A DNA stretch of 11,836 nucleotides from Deltaproteobacteria bacterium (GCA_009993495.1 JAACTI010000111.1:1-11836), one strand, 5' to 3'; shown: positions 1 to 7,787, counted from the stretch's first letter. The notes: generated from the sequence alone by a model not told the origin. Translations and numbers: made by a program.

Positions 1-779
1 TCAATCAGGGGCGGGAAATCGACCTGACTTTCCTGCAGGGGCTCACCCGCACGTACATGGCGTTTCAGCTCTTTGCCCAGCAACTTGTCCAGGGCAAAGA
101 AGGGCCCAGAGCGTAATTGGGAGATATCCTGCGTTTGTAAACTGAGGTTTTCCTGACTCAAAACATCCCCGCGTTTTAGATCACGCATGCTTGTTGCCAC
201 CATCCCATGGGCAACTAATTCAACGCGCAGGCTTTGATTTTTGACGATCTGATCATCGACACGAACCAAAAGGGTCAACCTGCGGCTGCCGATGAGCCCG
301 GGCTCCGAAGGAATAATTTCATAACTGATTGCGCCGGCGGGCACCAGAAAACGTGCGGGCAAAGAGATGTTTTCAAAAGACATCTTGACATCGGGGAAGC
401 GTGCGGCATTTTCAGCCAGAAAATCGGCAATGGCCATTTCGATGTCGGCGGGCTCAATCCAGATGCCACGGCGGGTAATGGTGACCTCTGCAGCGCCGCT
501 CAAGCGTAATTGACCGGCATCGATCTGATGATTAACCAACCGGGCCAGAGTTTCGCGGCTGACTACGCGGTGCATGCCGGGTTCCGGGGCGCGAAACAGG
601 CGAATTTCGCCACTCAGTTTATCCAAACGGTCGGCATCGACCGGTGCCAATAAATCGCGCAGCACCACCTGATCTGAACTGACTTCAACCTTGGTCTGCA
701 GGGGCAGTTCCAGAGCCATCAACGCACCCGGCAACAAACATATCAGCAGCAAACATAACGTTGTGATTCGTTGTGCCAT
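1..779 (-). CDS. flgA: FlgA, flagellar P-ring assembly chaperone (partial, C-terminus beyond window)
   Basis: This periplasmic chaperone helps FlgI assemble into the P ring around the rod (family knowledge). The frame opens with ATG at 779 and stays open to the window edge, giving 259 complete codons with no stop, so the C-terminus is missing. Residues 1-22 form a signal peptide: a short basic start, a leucine-rich core, and a likely cut after Ala22. Residues about 192-256 look like the C-terminal SAF-type domain, with MRDLKRGDVLSQENL at 198-212 and RAGEPLQESQVD at 243-254. A Shine-Dalgarno AAAGGA overlaps the flgG stop codon, 11 bp upstream. The position behind flgF-flgG fits a rod and ring assembly unit; L- and P-ring genes flgH and flgI would be expected beyond position 1 (inference). 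Confidence 0.88.
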   Translation of the reverse strand, partial: MAQRITTLCLLLICLLPGALMALELPLQTKVEVSSDQVVLRDLLAPVDADRLDKLSGEIRLFRAPEPGMHRVVSRETLARLVNHQIDAGQLRLSGAAEVTITRRGIWIEPADIEMAIADFLAENAARFPDVKMSFENISLPARFLVPAGAISYEIIPSEPGLIGSRRLTLLVRVDDQIVKNQSLRVELVAHGMVATSMRDLKRGDVLSQENLSLQTQDISQLRSGPFFALDKLLGKELKRHVRAGEPLQESQVDFPPLI

Positions 780-790
780 ACTCAAATCCT

Positions 791-1576
791 TTAACGTACC
801 AGGTTGTTGGCCATGGACAGCATCTCATCGGCAGTGCTGATGGTTTTGGAATTGACTTCATAGGCGCGCTGCCCGGCGATCATATTAACCATTTCTTCCA
901 TGACGCTGACATTGGAGCCTTCCAGAAACCCCTGGGCCAGGGTTCCATAGCCTTCCTCGCCGGGGGTGCCACTGGTTGGGGATCCGCTGCTGCTGGTTTC
1001 TTTAAAGATGTTGCGCCCAATGGCGTTGAGCCCGGCGGGGTTCTGGAAACGGGCCAGAGTGATGGTGCCCACTTCGGTGGCGTTGGCGCCGCCGTCCTGG
1101 ACAACTTCAACAACGCCGCCTTCACTGATGGACACCTGAGTGGCGTTGTCAGGAATAACAATTTCCGGAAAAATCGGATAACCGTCCGAGGTCACCAGAC
1201 GACCGGTACTGTCGGTTTTGAAGGCGCCCGAACGGGTATAGCCTTCGCTGCCGTCGGGCAGGGTGACACCGAAAAAGCCTTTGCCTTCGATCGCGACATC
1301 CAGATCGTTATCGCTCTGTTGCAGGTCGCCGGTGGTAAAGATTTTTTGCACCGAGGCAACGCGTGCCCCGAGGCCAACCTGGATGCCGGTGGGTACTTCA
1401 GTGCCGGCGGAGGTGGCTCCGGCCATTTTTTCGGTCTGGTACAGAATATCCTGGAAATCGGCGCGGCTCTTCTTGAAGCCGGTGCTGTTGACGTTGGCCA
1501 AGTTGTTGGCGATCACGTCGATATTGCTCTGCTGCGATTCCATGCCGGTGGCGGCGGTCCAGAGGGCCCTGATCAT
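791..1576 (-). CDS. flgG: FlgG, flagellar distal rod protein
   Basis: FlgG polymerises outside the inner membrane to form the distal part of the flagellar rod, and is secreted by the flagellar type III machine without a cleaved signal. The 261-residue product has the usual family length. The N-terminus carries the rod/hook signature at about residues 14-36 (SQQSNIDVIANNLANVNSTG followed by FKK), and the C-terminus (219-261) carries the matching helix beginning EGSNVSVMEEM and ending MANNLVR. These two ends form the D0 coiled coil in this family. The start is ATG at 1576, with AAGGAGA at 1589-1583 as a strong ribosome binding site. It lies 21 bp after flgF and 11 bp before flgA, so the three are probably cotranscribed. 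Identification is firm. Confidence 0.97.
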   Translation of the reverse strand: MIRALWTAATGMESQQSNIDVIANNLANVNSTGFKKSRADFQDILYQTEKMAGATSAGTEVPTGIQVGLGARVASVQKIFTTGDLQQSDNDLDVAIEGKGFFGVTLPDGSEGYTRSGAFKTDSTGRLVTSDGYPIFPEIVIPDNATQVSISEGGVVEVVQDGGANATEVGTITLARFQNPAGLNAIGRNIFKETSSSGSPTSGTPGEEGYGTLAQGFLEGSNVSVMEEMVNMIAGQRAYEVNSKTISTADEMLSMANNLVR

Positions 1577-1597
1577 AACTGTCTCCTTGCGACGGTA

Positions 1598-2326
1598 TTA
1601 CTGTAAATTACCTAAATCAGAAAGTTTGCTGTTCATCTGGCTGTAAATGTTCAAAACTTTTTGTGTGGCCTCGAAAACGCGGGTGTTGAAGACCATGCGA
1701 CCCATTTCTTCCATGGTGCTGACATTCGATAATTCTAAAAAGCCCTGCATCAGATCCGAGCTGGTATCCTCAACTGCCAGAACCCCGGCGGGGGCAACAA
1801 AGGCTCCGGTCTGGGCGCGCTGTAAACGATCGGTCTCTTCAATGGTGTAGAGGGGGATTTTACCAACCACTTGATTTTCGGAAATCACGCTGCCGTCACG
1901 GCTGATTATATAATCCGTTGTCGGCAGTACCAAGGGAAGGTCGTCGGCGCCGAGCAAGCGCGAACCGGTTGCGGTGACCAGTTCGCCCGTTGCACTGGCG
2001 CGAAAGTTGCCGCGCCGGGTGTAGACAATTTGGCCGTCTTCCTGTTGCAGCTTTAGAAACCCTGGGCCATTGATTGCCAGATGGGTTTCGACCTCGGTTC
2101 GATTCAAGACCCCTTGGGAAAAATCAATATTTTCGCTACTGGCTTGCACCTGGTTGGTCGGAACCTTGTCTCGGGTTGCCACGGCATCTTGCAGCTTGGT
2201 TTCAAAGGTCAGGCTGCCTTTTTTGTAGCCGGTGGTGTCAACATTGGCGAGATTGCGGCTGATTTGGTCAAGCATCTGTGAGCGGGCAATGGCGCCGGAT
2301 AATGCTCCGTATTTGTCTGATCCCAT
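1598..2326 (-). CDS. flgF: FlgF, flagellar proximal rod protein
   Basis: FlgF is a proximal rod component, paralogous to FlgG and exported by the flagellar type III system. The 242-residue protein has the rod signature QMLDQISRNLANVDTTGYKK at residues 17-36 and the C-terminal helix starting ELSNVSTMEEM at 198. I call FlgF rather than FlgG because it is shorter, begins MGSDKYGALSGAIARSQMLD as FlgF proteins with an ALSGA-type start do, and precedes a clear flgG. The start at 2326 has ACGGAG at 2341-2336, 9 bp upstream. Upstream lies a 69-bp gap that holds a candidate sigma-28 promoter (2371-2398), so flgF may open its own transcription unit with flgG and flgA, in addition to read-through from fliA. 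Confidence 0.94.
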   Translation of the reverse strand: MGSDKYGALSGAIARSQMLDQISRNLANVDTTGYKKGSLTFETKLQDAVATRDKVPTNQVQASSENIDFSQGVLNRTEVETHLAINGPGFLKLQQEDGQIVYTRRGNFRASATGELVTATGSRLLGADDLPLVLPTTDYIISRDGSVISENQVVGKIPLYTIEETDRLQRAQTGAFVAPAGVLAVEDTSSDLMQGFLELSNVSTMEEMGRMVFNTRVFEATQKVLNIYSQMNSKLSDLGNLQ

Positions 2327-2360
2327 CTGTGTGAACTCCGTTAGTCGATGCCCTTGAAGC

Positions 2361-2381
2361 TGTACCTGACGTATCGGTACA
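2361..2381 (-). repeat. Inverted repeat overlapping the flgF promoter -10 region
   Basis: On the minus strand TGTACC (2381-2376) and GGTACA (2366-2361) are perfect reverse complements separated by nine bases, GATACGTCA. In a read-through transcript two inner pairs (GA with UC, one bulged A) could extend the stem and leave a UACG tetraloop. No run of T follows, so it is not a simple terminator. It spans the -10 box and the probable start site of the candidate sigma-28 promoter, so it could instead be an operator. Function is unknown. Confidence 0.5.
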
Positions 2382-2398
2382 AACCGGTGAAATGTTTA
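2371..2398 (-). promoter_or_regulatory. Candidate sigma-28 (FliA) promoter before flgF
   Basis: On the minus strand a -35 box TAAACATT (2398-2391), a 12-base spacer and a -10 box ACCGATAC (2378-2371) match the enterobacterial FliA consensus TAAAGTTT-N11-GCCGATAA at 6 of 8 positions in each box, with one extra spacer base. The -35 box overlaps the stop codon of the preceding gene. A start site would fall near 2364, giving a leader of about 37 bases before the flgF ATG with the Shine-Dalgarno inside it. FliA itself is encoded just upstream. No other promoter is evident in this gap. This is a by-eye match, not an experiment. Confidence 0.5.
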
Positions 2399-2761
2399 GT
2401 TCGGCGTCACCCCAGCCAGACGGATGACCTGGCGCGCTTCGCCTTCGCTGATCTGCAAAATGGTCGAAATCTGGTGGGCATTCAGCCCCTGACGCGCCAT
2501 GGCGCTGATGCAGCGATAGCGTTCGGTCAAGTCGGTTTGAAAAGCCGAAGTACGAGGCTGTTCGAGCACCACCGGTTTTCCCTCCGGCTGTGTTTCGGCC
2601 TGGGCCAAAGTCTGATCGAAGGCCGACTTTTGCTGTTTCAGCGGTTGGCGACGCAATTGTTCGCGCAGGCGTTCCAGTTGGCGCCGTTGCCCCAGAATTA
2701 CGGCGGTCAGAATCACCAATACCAGCACCAGCCCGGCGAAAGACAGCATGGCGACGCTCAT
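2396..2761 (-). CDS. Small one-helix membrane protein with C-terminal helix-turn-helix-like region, unknown role
   Basis: I cannot assign a firm function. The 121-residue product has one hydrophobic segment at residues 4-23, then a basic, charged stretch rich in R, L and Q (25-45, GQRRQLERLREQLRRQ) that could form a short coiled coil, a polar linker (46-78), and a C-terminal region (80-117, beginning ERYRCISAMARQGLNAHQIS and ending with SEGEARQVIRLAG). That last part resembles a small helix-turn-helix, as in short proteins annotated DUF2802 that occur in flagellar/chemotaxis clusters; the link is from memory and tentative. With the anchor at the N-terminus, the charged and HTH-like parts would face the cytoplasm (inference). 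Its ATG overlaps the fliA stop (ATGA at 2761-2758), so it is probably translationally coupled to the sigma factor. It has no strong Shine-Dalgarno of its own. Confidence 0.8.
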   Translation of the reverse strand: MSVAMLSFAGLVLVLVILTAVILGQRRQLERLREQLRRQPLKQQKSAFDQTLAQAETQPEGKPVVLEQPRTSAFQTDLTERYRCISAMARQGLNAHQISTILQISEGEARQVIRLAGVTPN

Positions 2762-3516
2762 GGTTTTGGCCCGGGTTTCTGCCCGCGCAGGCTGCGTGAC
2801 ATTTTGACTTTCATTTTAATCAGGGCCTGGCTGTGGAGCTGCGAAATGCGTCCTTCCGTCAGCGCGAGCACCTCGGAAATTTCTTTCTGGGAAAGCTCTT
2901 CGTAGTAGTAAAGTGCGAGCACCTGTTGTTCTTTTTCCGACAGCTCACCAATATAACCTGCAAGTTCATGGCTGAGTTCCTGGGCCTCCATCCGATCCTG
3001 CACCGATTCCTGAGCGACATCTTCCAGGTTGTCGATAAAACTGCGCCCGCTGTCACCCTCATCCAGGGTTTCGTTGAGGCTGACGCAGCCCAGATGACTC
3101 ACCTGCAGCAGCAGCTCATGATAATCATCGAGGGACAATTCCATTTCCGCAGCAATTTCCTGCTCCTCGGGTTGACGTTGCAGTTTTTTTTCGAGGCCGT
3201 CAATCGCCCGGCTCAGGCGGGATTGCTTGTCACGCATGGAGCGCGAAAACCAGTCCATGCGCCGCACTTCATCGTAAATTGCCCCGCGAATCCGCTGCTC
3301 GGCGAAGGTTTTGAAGAGCACGCCACGGCGCGGATCGAAGCGACTGGCGGCATCCATCAAACCGACCAGGGCTGCACTGCGCAGATCCTCGCGGTTGACA
3401 AAGGCCGGAACCTGGCTGAGCATGCGCTCGACCAGATATTGCACCAGGGGAAGATGATTTTCGATCATCTTTTCCCGTTCAGCGGCACCAGGCGGACCGT
3501 AGCCGTTGATGCTCAT
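2758..3516 (-). CDS. fliA: Flagellar sigma factor FliA/WhiG family (sigma-28)
   Basis: This is an RNA polymerase sigma factor for late flagellar genes, normally held by the anti-sigma factor FlgM until the hook is complete (family knowledge; no flgM is in this window). The 252-residue protein has the sigma-70 family layout. Region 2 is at about 16-95, with NREDLRSAALVGLMDAASRF at 41-60 and FAEQRIRGAIYDEVRRMDW at 71-89. Region 3 is at about 98-150. Region 4 at 185-240 holds a helix-turn-helix in LSQKEISEVLALTEGRISQL (208-227). The region-2 sequence RIRGAIYDEVRRMDWFSRSMR is typical of FliA/WhiG and distinguishes it from housekeeping or sporulation sigmas. The ATG at 3516 overlaps the flhG stop by four bases, suggesting coupled translation. 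Likely targets include filament, motor and chemotaxis genes elsewhere, and perhaps the flgF promoter described here. Confidence 0.96.
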   Translation of the reverse strand: MSINGYGPPGAAEREKMIENHLPLVQYLVERMLSQVPAFVNREDLRSAALVGLMDAASRFDPRRGVLFKTFAEQRIRGAIYDEVRRMDWFSRSMRDKQSRLSRAIDGLEKKLQRQPEEQEIAAEMELSLDDYHELLLQVSHLGCVSLNETLDEGDSGRSFIDNLEDVAQESVQDRMEAQELSHELAGYIGELSEKEQQVLALYYYEELSQKEISEVLALTEGRISQLHSQALIKMKVKMSRSLRGQKPGPKP

Positions 3517-4409
3517 TGGTGGTGCCCCGCTTCAACCCCCAAAATCCGTTTAAAGAAAAACTGAAGTGTGCCCTTGGGACGGTCATGGGCCGGGGCTTCC
3601 ATCAGACTCTCGGCCAGCGCGACAAAAGCTTTTGAGACCTTATGATCGGGGTAAAGTTCCTGAATCACCTGCTGGGCGCGCACGGCTTCATGCATTTTGC
3701 GATCAAAGGGAATCGCGCCCAGGTAATCAATGCTGATATCGAGATAGCGCCCGGAAACCATGGTAAGTTTTTCAAAAACATCCAGTCCTTCACTGCTGTT
3801 GCGCACCGAGTTGACGCACAAGAGAAAATTTTTCTGGTGATACTGGCTCGACAAGAGTTTCATCAGGGCATAGGCATCGGTGATAGCGGTGGGTTCGGGC
3901 GTGGTGACCACCAGAATGTCCTGGGCGGCGACATTGAAATAGGTGACGTTGTCGGAAATTCCCGCTTCGGTGTCGATCAGAACCAGGTCGAATTCTTCCT
4001 GCAGGTTGTCGATGGCATCAATGAAGCGCATTTTCAGCTGGCCATCGAGATGAGTGTATTGCTGTACCCCTGAACCGGCAGGCAGAATTTTTAAGCCGTA
4101 GGGGCCTTCAACCATAATGTCTTCGAGCCCCAATTCTCCCTTGAAAAAATGGTTGAGATTGTGAATCGGGTTCAAACCCAAAATCACATCAATATTGGCC
4201 AAACCCAGGTCGGCATCGATCACCAGCACCCGCTTCCCCTGCTTGGCCAGGGCAATGGCAACGTTGGTGACGACTGCGGTTTTGCCAACCCCGCCTTTAC
4301 CGCTGGTGATGGAAATTACCCGGGTAGAATGGTTGGTCTCAAGGGTTTGCGGCACGCCCTGAGGGCGTTGACGTAAGCTGTGAGCCTGATCCATGGCTGT
4401 TTGATTCAT
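3513..4409 (-). CDS. flhG: FlhG (YlxH/FleN), MinD-like ATPase controlling flagellar number
   Basis: FlhG is a MinD/ParA-type ATPase that limits flagellar number and works against FlhF at the membrane. The 298-residue protein has a deviant Walker A GKGGVGKT at 37-44, VLVIDADLGLANID at 61-74, and a Walker B-like LVLIDTEAG at 142-150. The N-terminal DQAHSLRQ at 7-14 matches the DQAxxLR motif by which FlhG activates the FlhF GTPase in characterised species. The C-terminal TLQFFFKRILG (281-291) looks like an amphipathic membrane-targeting helix, as in MinD. The first ATG (4409) overlaps the flhF stop as ATGA and has AAGGA six bases upstream; the next ATG (codon 6) directly precedes the DQA motif and is an alternative. 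FlhG is preferred over MinD because of the DQA motif and the flhF neighbour. Confidence 0.95.
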   Translation of the reverse strand: MNQTAMDQAHSLRQRPQGVPQTLETNHSTRVISITSGKGGVGKTAVVTNVAIALAKQGKRVLVIDADLGLANIDVILGLNPIHNLNHFFKGELGLEDIMVEGPYGLKILPAGSGVQQYTHLDGQLKMRFIDAIDNLQEEFDLVLIDTEAGISDNVTYFNVAAQDILVVTTPEPTAITDAYALMKLLSSQYHQKNFLLCVNSVRNSSEGLDVFEKLTMVSGRYLDISIDYLGAIPFDRKMHEAVRAQQVIQELYPDHKVSKAFVALAESLMEAPAHDRPKGTLQFFFKRILGVEAGHHQ

Positions 4410-5710
4410 ACAGCATCCTTCCGTATCTGTGGTTCATGACCCAACACCCAACTGGCGACCAGTTGCGCTTCAGCCATGAGTAAATCTTCGGGAACCTGCT
4501 GGCCATGGGTGAGACAGGCCAGGGGCAAACCGGTGCGAGTGGGCAAATTAAGCAGCACGCCCCAGCCGAGACATTCATCCAGTTTGGTAAAAACCAGGCT
4601 GGCAGGCACCAGGGGTGAAAAATTTTCCACCGTTTTGTACAGCACCCGCTCTTCACTTTGGGCGGCCAGTACCAGCCAGTTTTCAATCTGCAGGTTGCTC
4701 GTGAAAAAACCTGCCAGCTCGGCAATGCTTTCATGATCCTGGGGACTGCGCCCGGCGGTATCGATGAGAATCAGATCCTTGTCACGATGATTGTTCAAGG
4801 CAGCGTGCAGTTGATCGGGGCTGAAAACAACCTCGACGGGTAACTGCATAATTTCGGCATACACCTTCAATTGTTCGACCGCGGCAATCCGAAAGGTGTC
4901 TATGGTGATCAATGCGACCCGCGCCCCGGCGGCGGTAGCGGTGGCTGCCAGCTTGGCAAGAGTGGTGGTTTTGCCGACGCCGGTTGGCCCTACCAGGGCG
5001 ATACGGCGCTGACCTTCGCTGGCGGGCCCCCAGGGGGCGGGACTGATCTGAAGAAGATCGGCGATCATTTCGCGCAGATACTCATGCTGCAACTGAGGGT
5101 CGCGCCGCTGTTCGGCACTCATGCGGGCGTCGGCGAAGCGTGCGATGGTTTCGACCGCTTCGGCATCAATCCCGCACTCACTCAGAACACGGGTCAAACT
5201 TGCTGACGCTGTCGGGAGAACTCGTGGCGCGGCCGCCGCGGGGGTTTTGATGGCCGCTGCTGGGGCCGGTGACTGAAGCTGTGCACGATTTTCAACCAGC
5301 AGGCTGACCAGAGATTTGAGCCCGGCCAGTTCGCGCTGTAAATCACCAACATTCTGATCGGCAACCATCTGGCGTAACTGGTTCAGTTCCATTTCAAGGG
5401 GCTCAATCACCGCCCGCGAGCCATCGCGCTGAGGTTTTTTCTGGGAGCGCTCCAGGTCAACAGCCTGATAAGCCGCAACGGCCTTGGGAGCAATCCCCGC
5501 GGCGCTTGTGGCAGTTGCCCGCTGGTGCGGGTCGGCCATGGCGGGAGATTCGATGGCGGCAGTAACTTCGATCAGGGGTTTGCCGAGCAGCCCCAATCCC
5601 TTTTTGCGCAGGGTGCGGGTCGAAAGAATCAGGGCGTCGGCTCCCAAAGTCTGTTTGACTTTCTGTAGGGCCTGGGGCATATCTTCGGCGGTAAAGGTTT
5701 TAACGAGCAT
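4406..5710 (-). CDS. flhF: FlhF, SRP-type GTPase for flagellar placement
   Basis: FlhF is the third SRP-family GTPase, beside Ffh and FtsY, and marks the cell pole (or sites) where the flagellar base is built. The 434-residue protein starts MLVKTFTAEDMPQALQKVKQ, the usual FlhF basic domain. A low-complexity Ala/Pro/Gln linker (about 55-165) follows, then the NG GTPase domain: G1 GPTGVGKTTTLAKLA at 241-255, DTFRIAAVEQL at 271-281, G3 DTAGR at 317-321, G4 TKLDE at 375-379, and the closing GLPLACLTHGQQVPEDL at 394-410. All GTP-binding motifs are intact. The ATG at 5710 overlaps the flhA 3' end by 11 bp; GGTGA lies about six bases upstream, and AGGA further up. Its stop overlaps the flhG start. 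With FlhG it indicates polar or otherwise controlled flagellation. Confidence 0.96.
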   Translation of the reverse strand: MLVKTFTAEDMPQALQKVKQTLGADALILSTRTLRKKGLGLLGKPLIEVTAAIESPAMADPHQRATATSAAGIAPKAVAAYQAVDLERSQKKPQRDGSRAVIEPLEMELNQLRQMVADQNVGDLQRELAGLKSLVSLLVENRAQLQSPAPAAAIKTPAAAAPRVLPTASASLTRVLSECGIDAEAVETIARFADARMSAEQRRDPQLQHEYLREMIADLLQISPAPWGPASEGQRRIALVGPTGVGKTTTLAKLAATATAAGARVALITIDTFRIAAVEQLKVYAEIMQLPVEVVFSPDQLHAALNNHRDKDLILIDTAGRSPQDHESIAELAGFFTSNLQIENWLVLAAQSEERVLYKTVENFSPLVPASLVFTKLDECLGWGVLLNLPTRTGLPLACLTHGQQVPEDLLMAEAQLVASWVLGHEPQIRKDAV

Positions 5711-7781
5711 CGACGGTCACCGTTCCTGTGGATCGCACCTTCAAGTGCGATGCGATTTCATTATGAGAAACAATTGCCAACGCGGGCAGATAACGTTCGA
5801 TCAGGCGACGCAGGTGGCCGCGAATCGCCGGGGTACACAAAAGAACCGGATTGCCGCCGGGGAAGGCTTCTGCGGCTTTGCGCAGACTGGTGATCAGAGC
5901 CTGGGCGTAGTTGGGTTCAACCGCCAGATAAGACCCCTGATCGCCCGTATGCAAGGCTTCCTGCAAGCGATTTTCAACCCCGCGCTCCAGGGTCATCACT
6001 TCCAGCATCTGCCCGTCAGTGCTCAACTGGCTGCTGATGGCCCGCGCAAGCATCTGACGGACATGTTCGGTCAGCTGGTCGGCATCATGAACAACCGGTG
6101 CCCAATCGGCCAGAGTTTCGAGGATAGTGCGCAGATCACGAATACTCACCTGTTCACGCAGCAGATTCTGTAAAACGCGCATAATCACGCCCAGATTCAG
6201 TAGCCCCGGAATGAGTTCTTCAACCAGCTTGGGATAATCTTTGGCCAGGTTATTCAACAGATTCTGGGTTTCCTGCCGACCCAGAAGTTCGTGGGCGTGG
6301 CGGCGGATCAATTCGCTGACATGGGTCGCAACCACCGTGGTGTTATCCACCACCGTATAACCGGCGATCTGGGCGCGTTCTTTTTTTTCATCGCCGATCC
6401 AGACCGCAGGCAGCCCGAAAGCCGGCTCGGTTGTTTCAATGCCCTTGATCATTTCGGTGGCGGTGCCGGGATTCATGGCCAGGTAATGACCGGGCAGCAA
6501 TTCGCCACCGCCGACTTTGACCCCTTTAAGAATAATGGCGTATTCATTGGGTTTGAGTTGCAGGTTGTCCTTAATATGCACCGGCGGAACAATAAACCCC
6601 ATATCGAGGGCAAACTGCTTGCGGAGCGATTTGATGCGCGGCAAAAGCTCGCCATTCTGGGCGGCGTCAACCAGGGGAATCAGCCCGTAACCGACTTCCA
6701 TTTCCAGCAGATCAACTCCAAGCATGGCTTCATAATTCTCTTCCACTGCCCCAGCGGGCAGAGCCTTCTGCTCTTCGGGCGCAACCTCTTCAAGTTCAGA
6801 GGTTTTCTGCACCCGCCAGGCAACCGTCGCCACCAAAAGCGCCAGCACCATAAAGGGAATCTGCGGCAGGCCGGGAATCATGGCAAAAATTGACAGAATT
6901 CCTGCCACCACCCACAGGGCGCGGGGATGGATGCTGAACTGGCGCTTGATTTCGTCGCCGAAGTCTTCCCCGCTGGCGGTGCGGGTGACCATGATGCCCG
7001 CTCCGGTTGAAATAATCAGCGCCGGAATCTGGCCCACCAGGCCATCACCAACGGTCAAAATGGTGTAGTTGGCGGCGGCTTCGGCCATGGGCATGCCCTT
7101 TTGCACGACGCCAATGACGAAGCCCGCGCCGATATTGATGAGCGTAATGATGATCCCGGCGATGGCATCGCCCTTGACAAACTTGCTGGCACCATCCATG
7201 GCCCCGTAAAAATCCGCCTGTTGCGCAATTTCTTCGCGGCGCGTGCGGGCATCATTTTCATTGATCAGACCGGCATTCAAGTCGGCGTCAATGGCCATTT
7301 GTTTGCCGGGCATGGCATCGAGGGTGAAACGGGCCGCCACTTCAGCGACGCGCCCGGCACCCTTGGTGATGACCATGAAGTTAATAATCACCAGAATGAT
7401 AAAGATAACAATACCGACCACATAGTTACCGCCGACCACAAACTGACCGAAAGATTCAATCACACTGCCGGCCGAACTGGGGCCTTCTTCACCGTGGAGC
7501 AGAATCAGGCGGGTTGAAGCGACATTGAGGGACAGGCGAAAGAGGGTGGTAGTGAGCAAAACCGTGGGGAAGATGGCAAAATCCAGCGCCTTGGTAGTGT
7601 AAAGGGAAATGATCAGCACCAGCAGAGCCAGGGTGATATTCAGGGCCAGAAACAGGTCGAGCAAGGCTGCGGGCACCGGCAGGATCATGAGCATCAACAC
7701 CAACACCAGGCCCAGGGCCACCATAACATCAGCGCGCACAATCAGTTGAACCCAGCGGTTCTGAAGAAAGATCTGGTACAT
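5700..7781 (-). CDS. flhA: FlhA, flagellar type III export gate protein
   Basis: FlhA is the large inner-membrane export-gate subunit; its cytoplasmic domains form a nonameric ring that docks chaperone-substrate complexes and it helps use the proton motive force. The open frame reaches GTG at 7784 (694 codons). I choose the next codon, ATG at 7781 (693 aa), because GGAG at 7791-7788 lies six bases from ATG but only three from GTG. Numbered from the GTG, residues about 19-330 hold the membrane segments. The FHIPEP family signature RVAEVAARFTLDAMPGKQMA, followed by IDAD, runs from 145 to 168 in the cytoplasmic loop. The C-terminal export domain covers about 350-694. It lies behind flhB after a 112-bp gap with repeated motifs, and its 3' end overlaps flhF. 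Confidence 0.97.
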   Translation of the reverse strand: MYQIFLQNRWVQLIVRADVMVALGLVLVLMLMILPVPAALLDLFLALNITLALLVLIISLYTTKALDFAIFPTVLLTTTLFRLSLNVASTRLILLHGEEGPSSAGSVIESFGQFVVGGNYVVGIVIFIILVIINFMVITKGAGRVAEVAARFTLDAMPGKQMAIDADLNAGLINENDARTRREEIAQQADFYGAMDGASKFVKGDAIAGIIITLINIGAGFVIGVVQKGMPMAEAAANYTILTVGDGLVGQIPALIISTGAGIMVTRTASGEDFGDEIKRQFSIHPRALWVVAGILSIFAMIPGLPQIPFMVLALLVATVAWRVQKTSELEEVAPEEQKALPAGAVEENYEAMLGVDLLEMEVGYGLIPLVDAAQNGELLPRIKSLRKQFALDMGFIVPPVHIKDNLQLKPNEYAIILKGVKVGGGELLPGHYLAMNPGTATEMIKGIETTEPAFGLPAVWIGDEKKERAQIAGYTVVDNTTVVATHVSELIRRHAHELLGRQETQNLLNNLAKDYPKLVEELIPGLLNLGVIMRVLQNLLREQVSIRDLRTILETLADWAPVVHDADQLTEHVRQMLARAISSQLSTDGQMLEVMTLERGVENRLQEALHTGDQGSYLAVEPNYAQALITSLRKAAEAFPGGNPVLLCTPAIRGHLRRLIERYLPALAIVSHNEIASHLKVRSTGTVTVDAR

Positions 7782-7787
7782 CACTGT

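Noticed and set aside
773..1606. Long plus-strand open frame (277 codons) covering all of flgG
   Set aside because: It is the antisense shadow of a certain flgG, Gly/Ala/His/Phe rich without a recognisable domain, and lies wholly within the flgG region and its edges.
2833..3564. Plus-strand open frame of 243 codons opposite fliA
   Set aside because: Antisense shadow of fliA; no known motif and no independent support.
5484..6173. Plus-strand open frame of 229 codons opposite flhF and flhA
   Set aside because: It runs across the ends of two real genes on the other strand and has no domain features.
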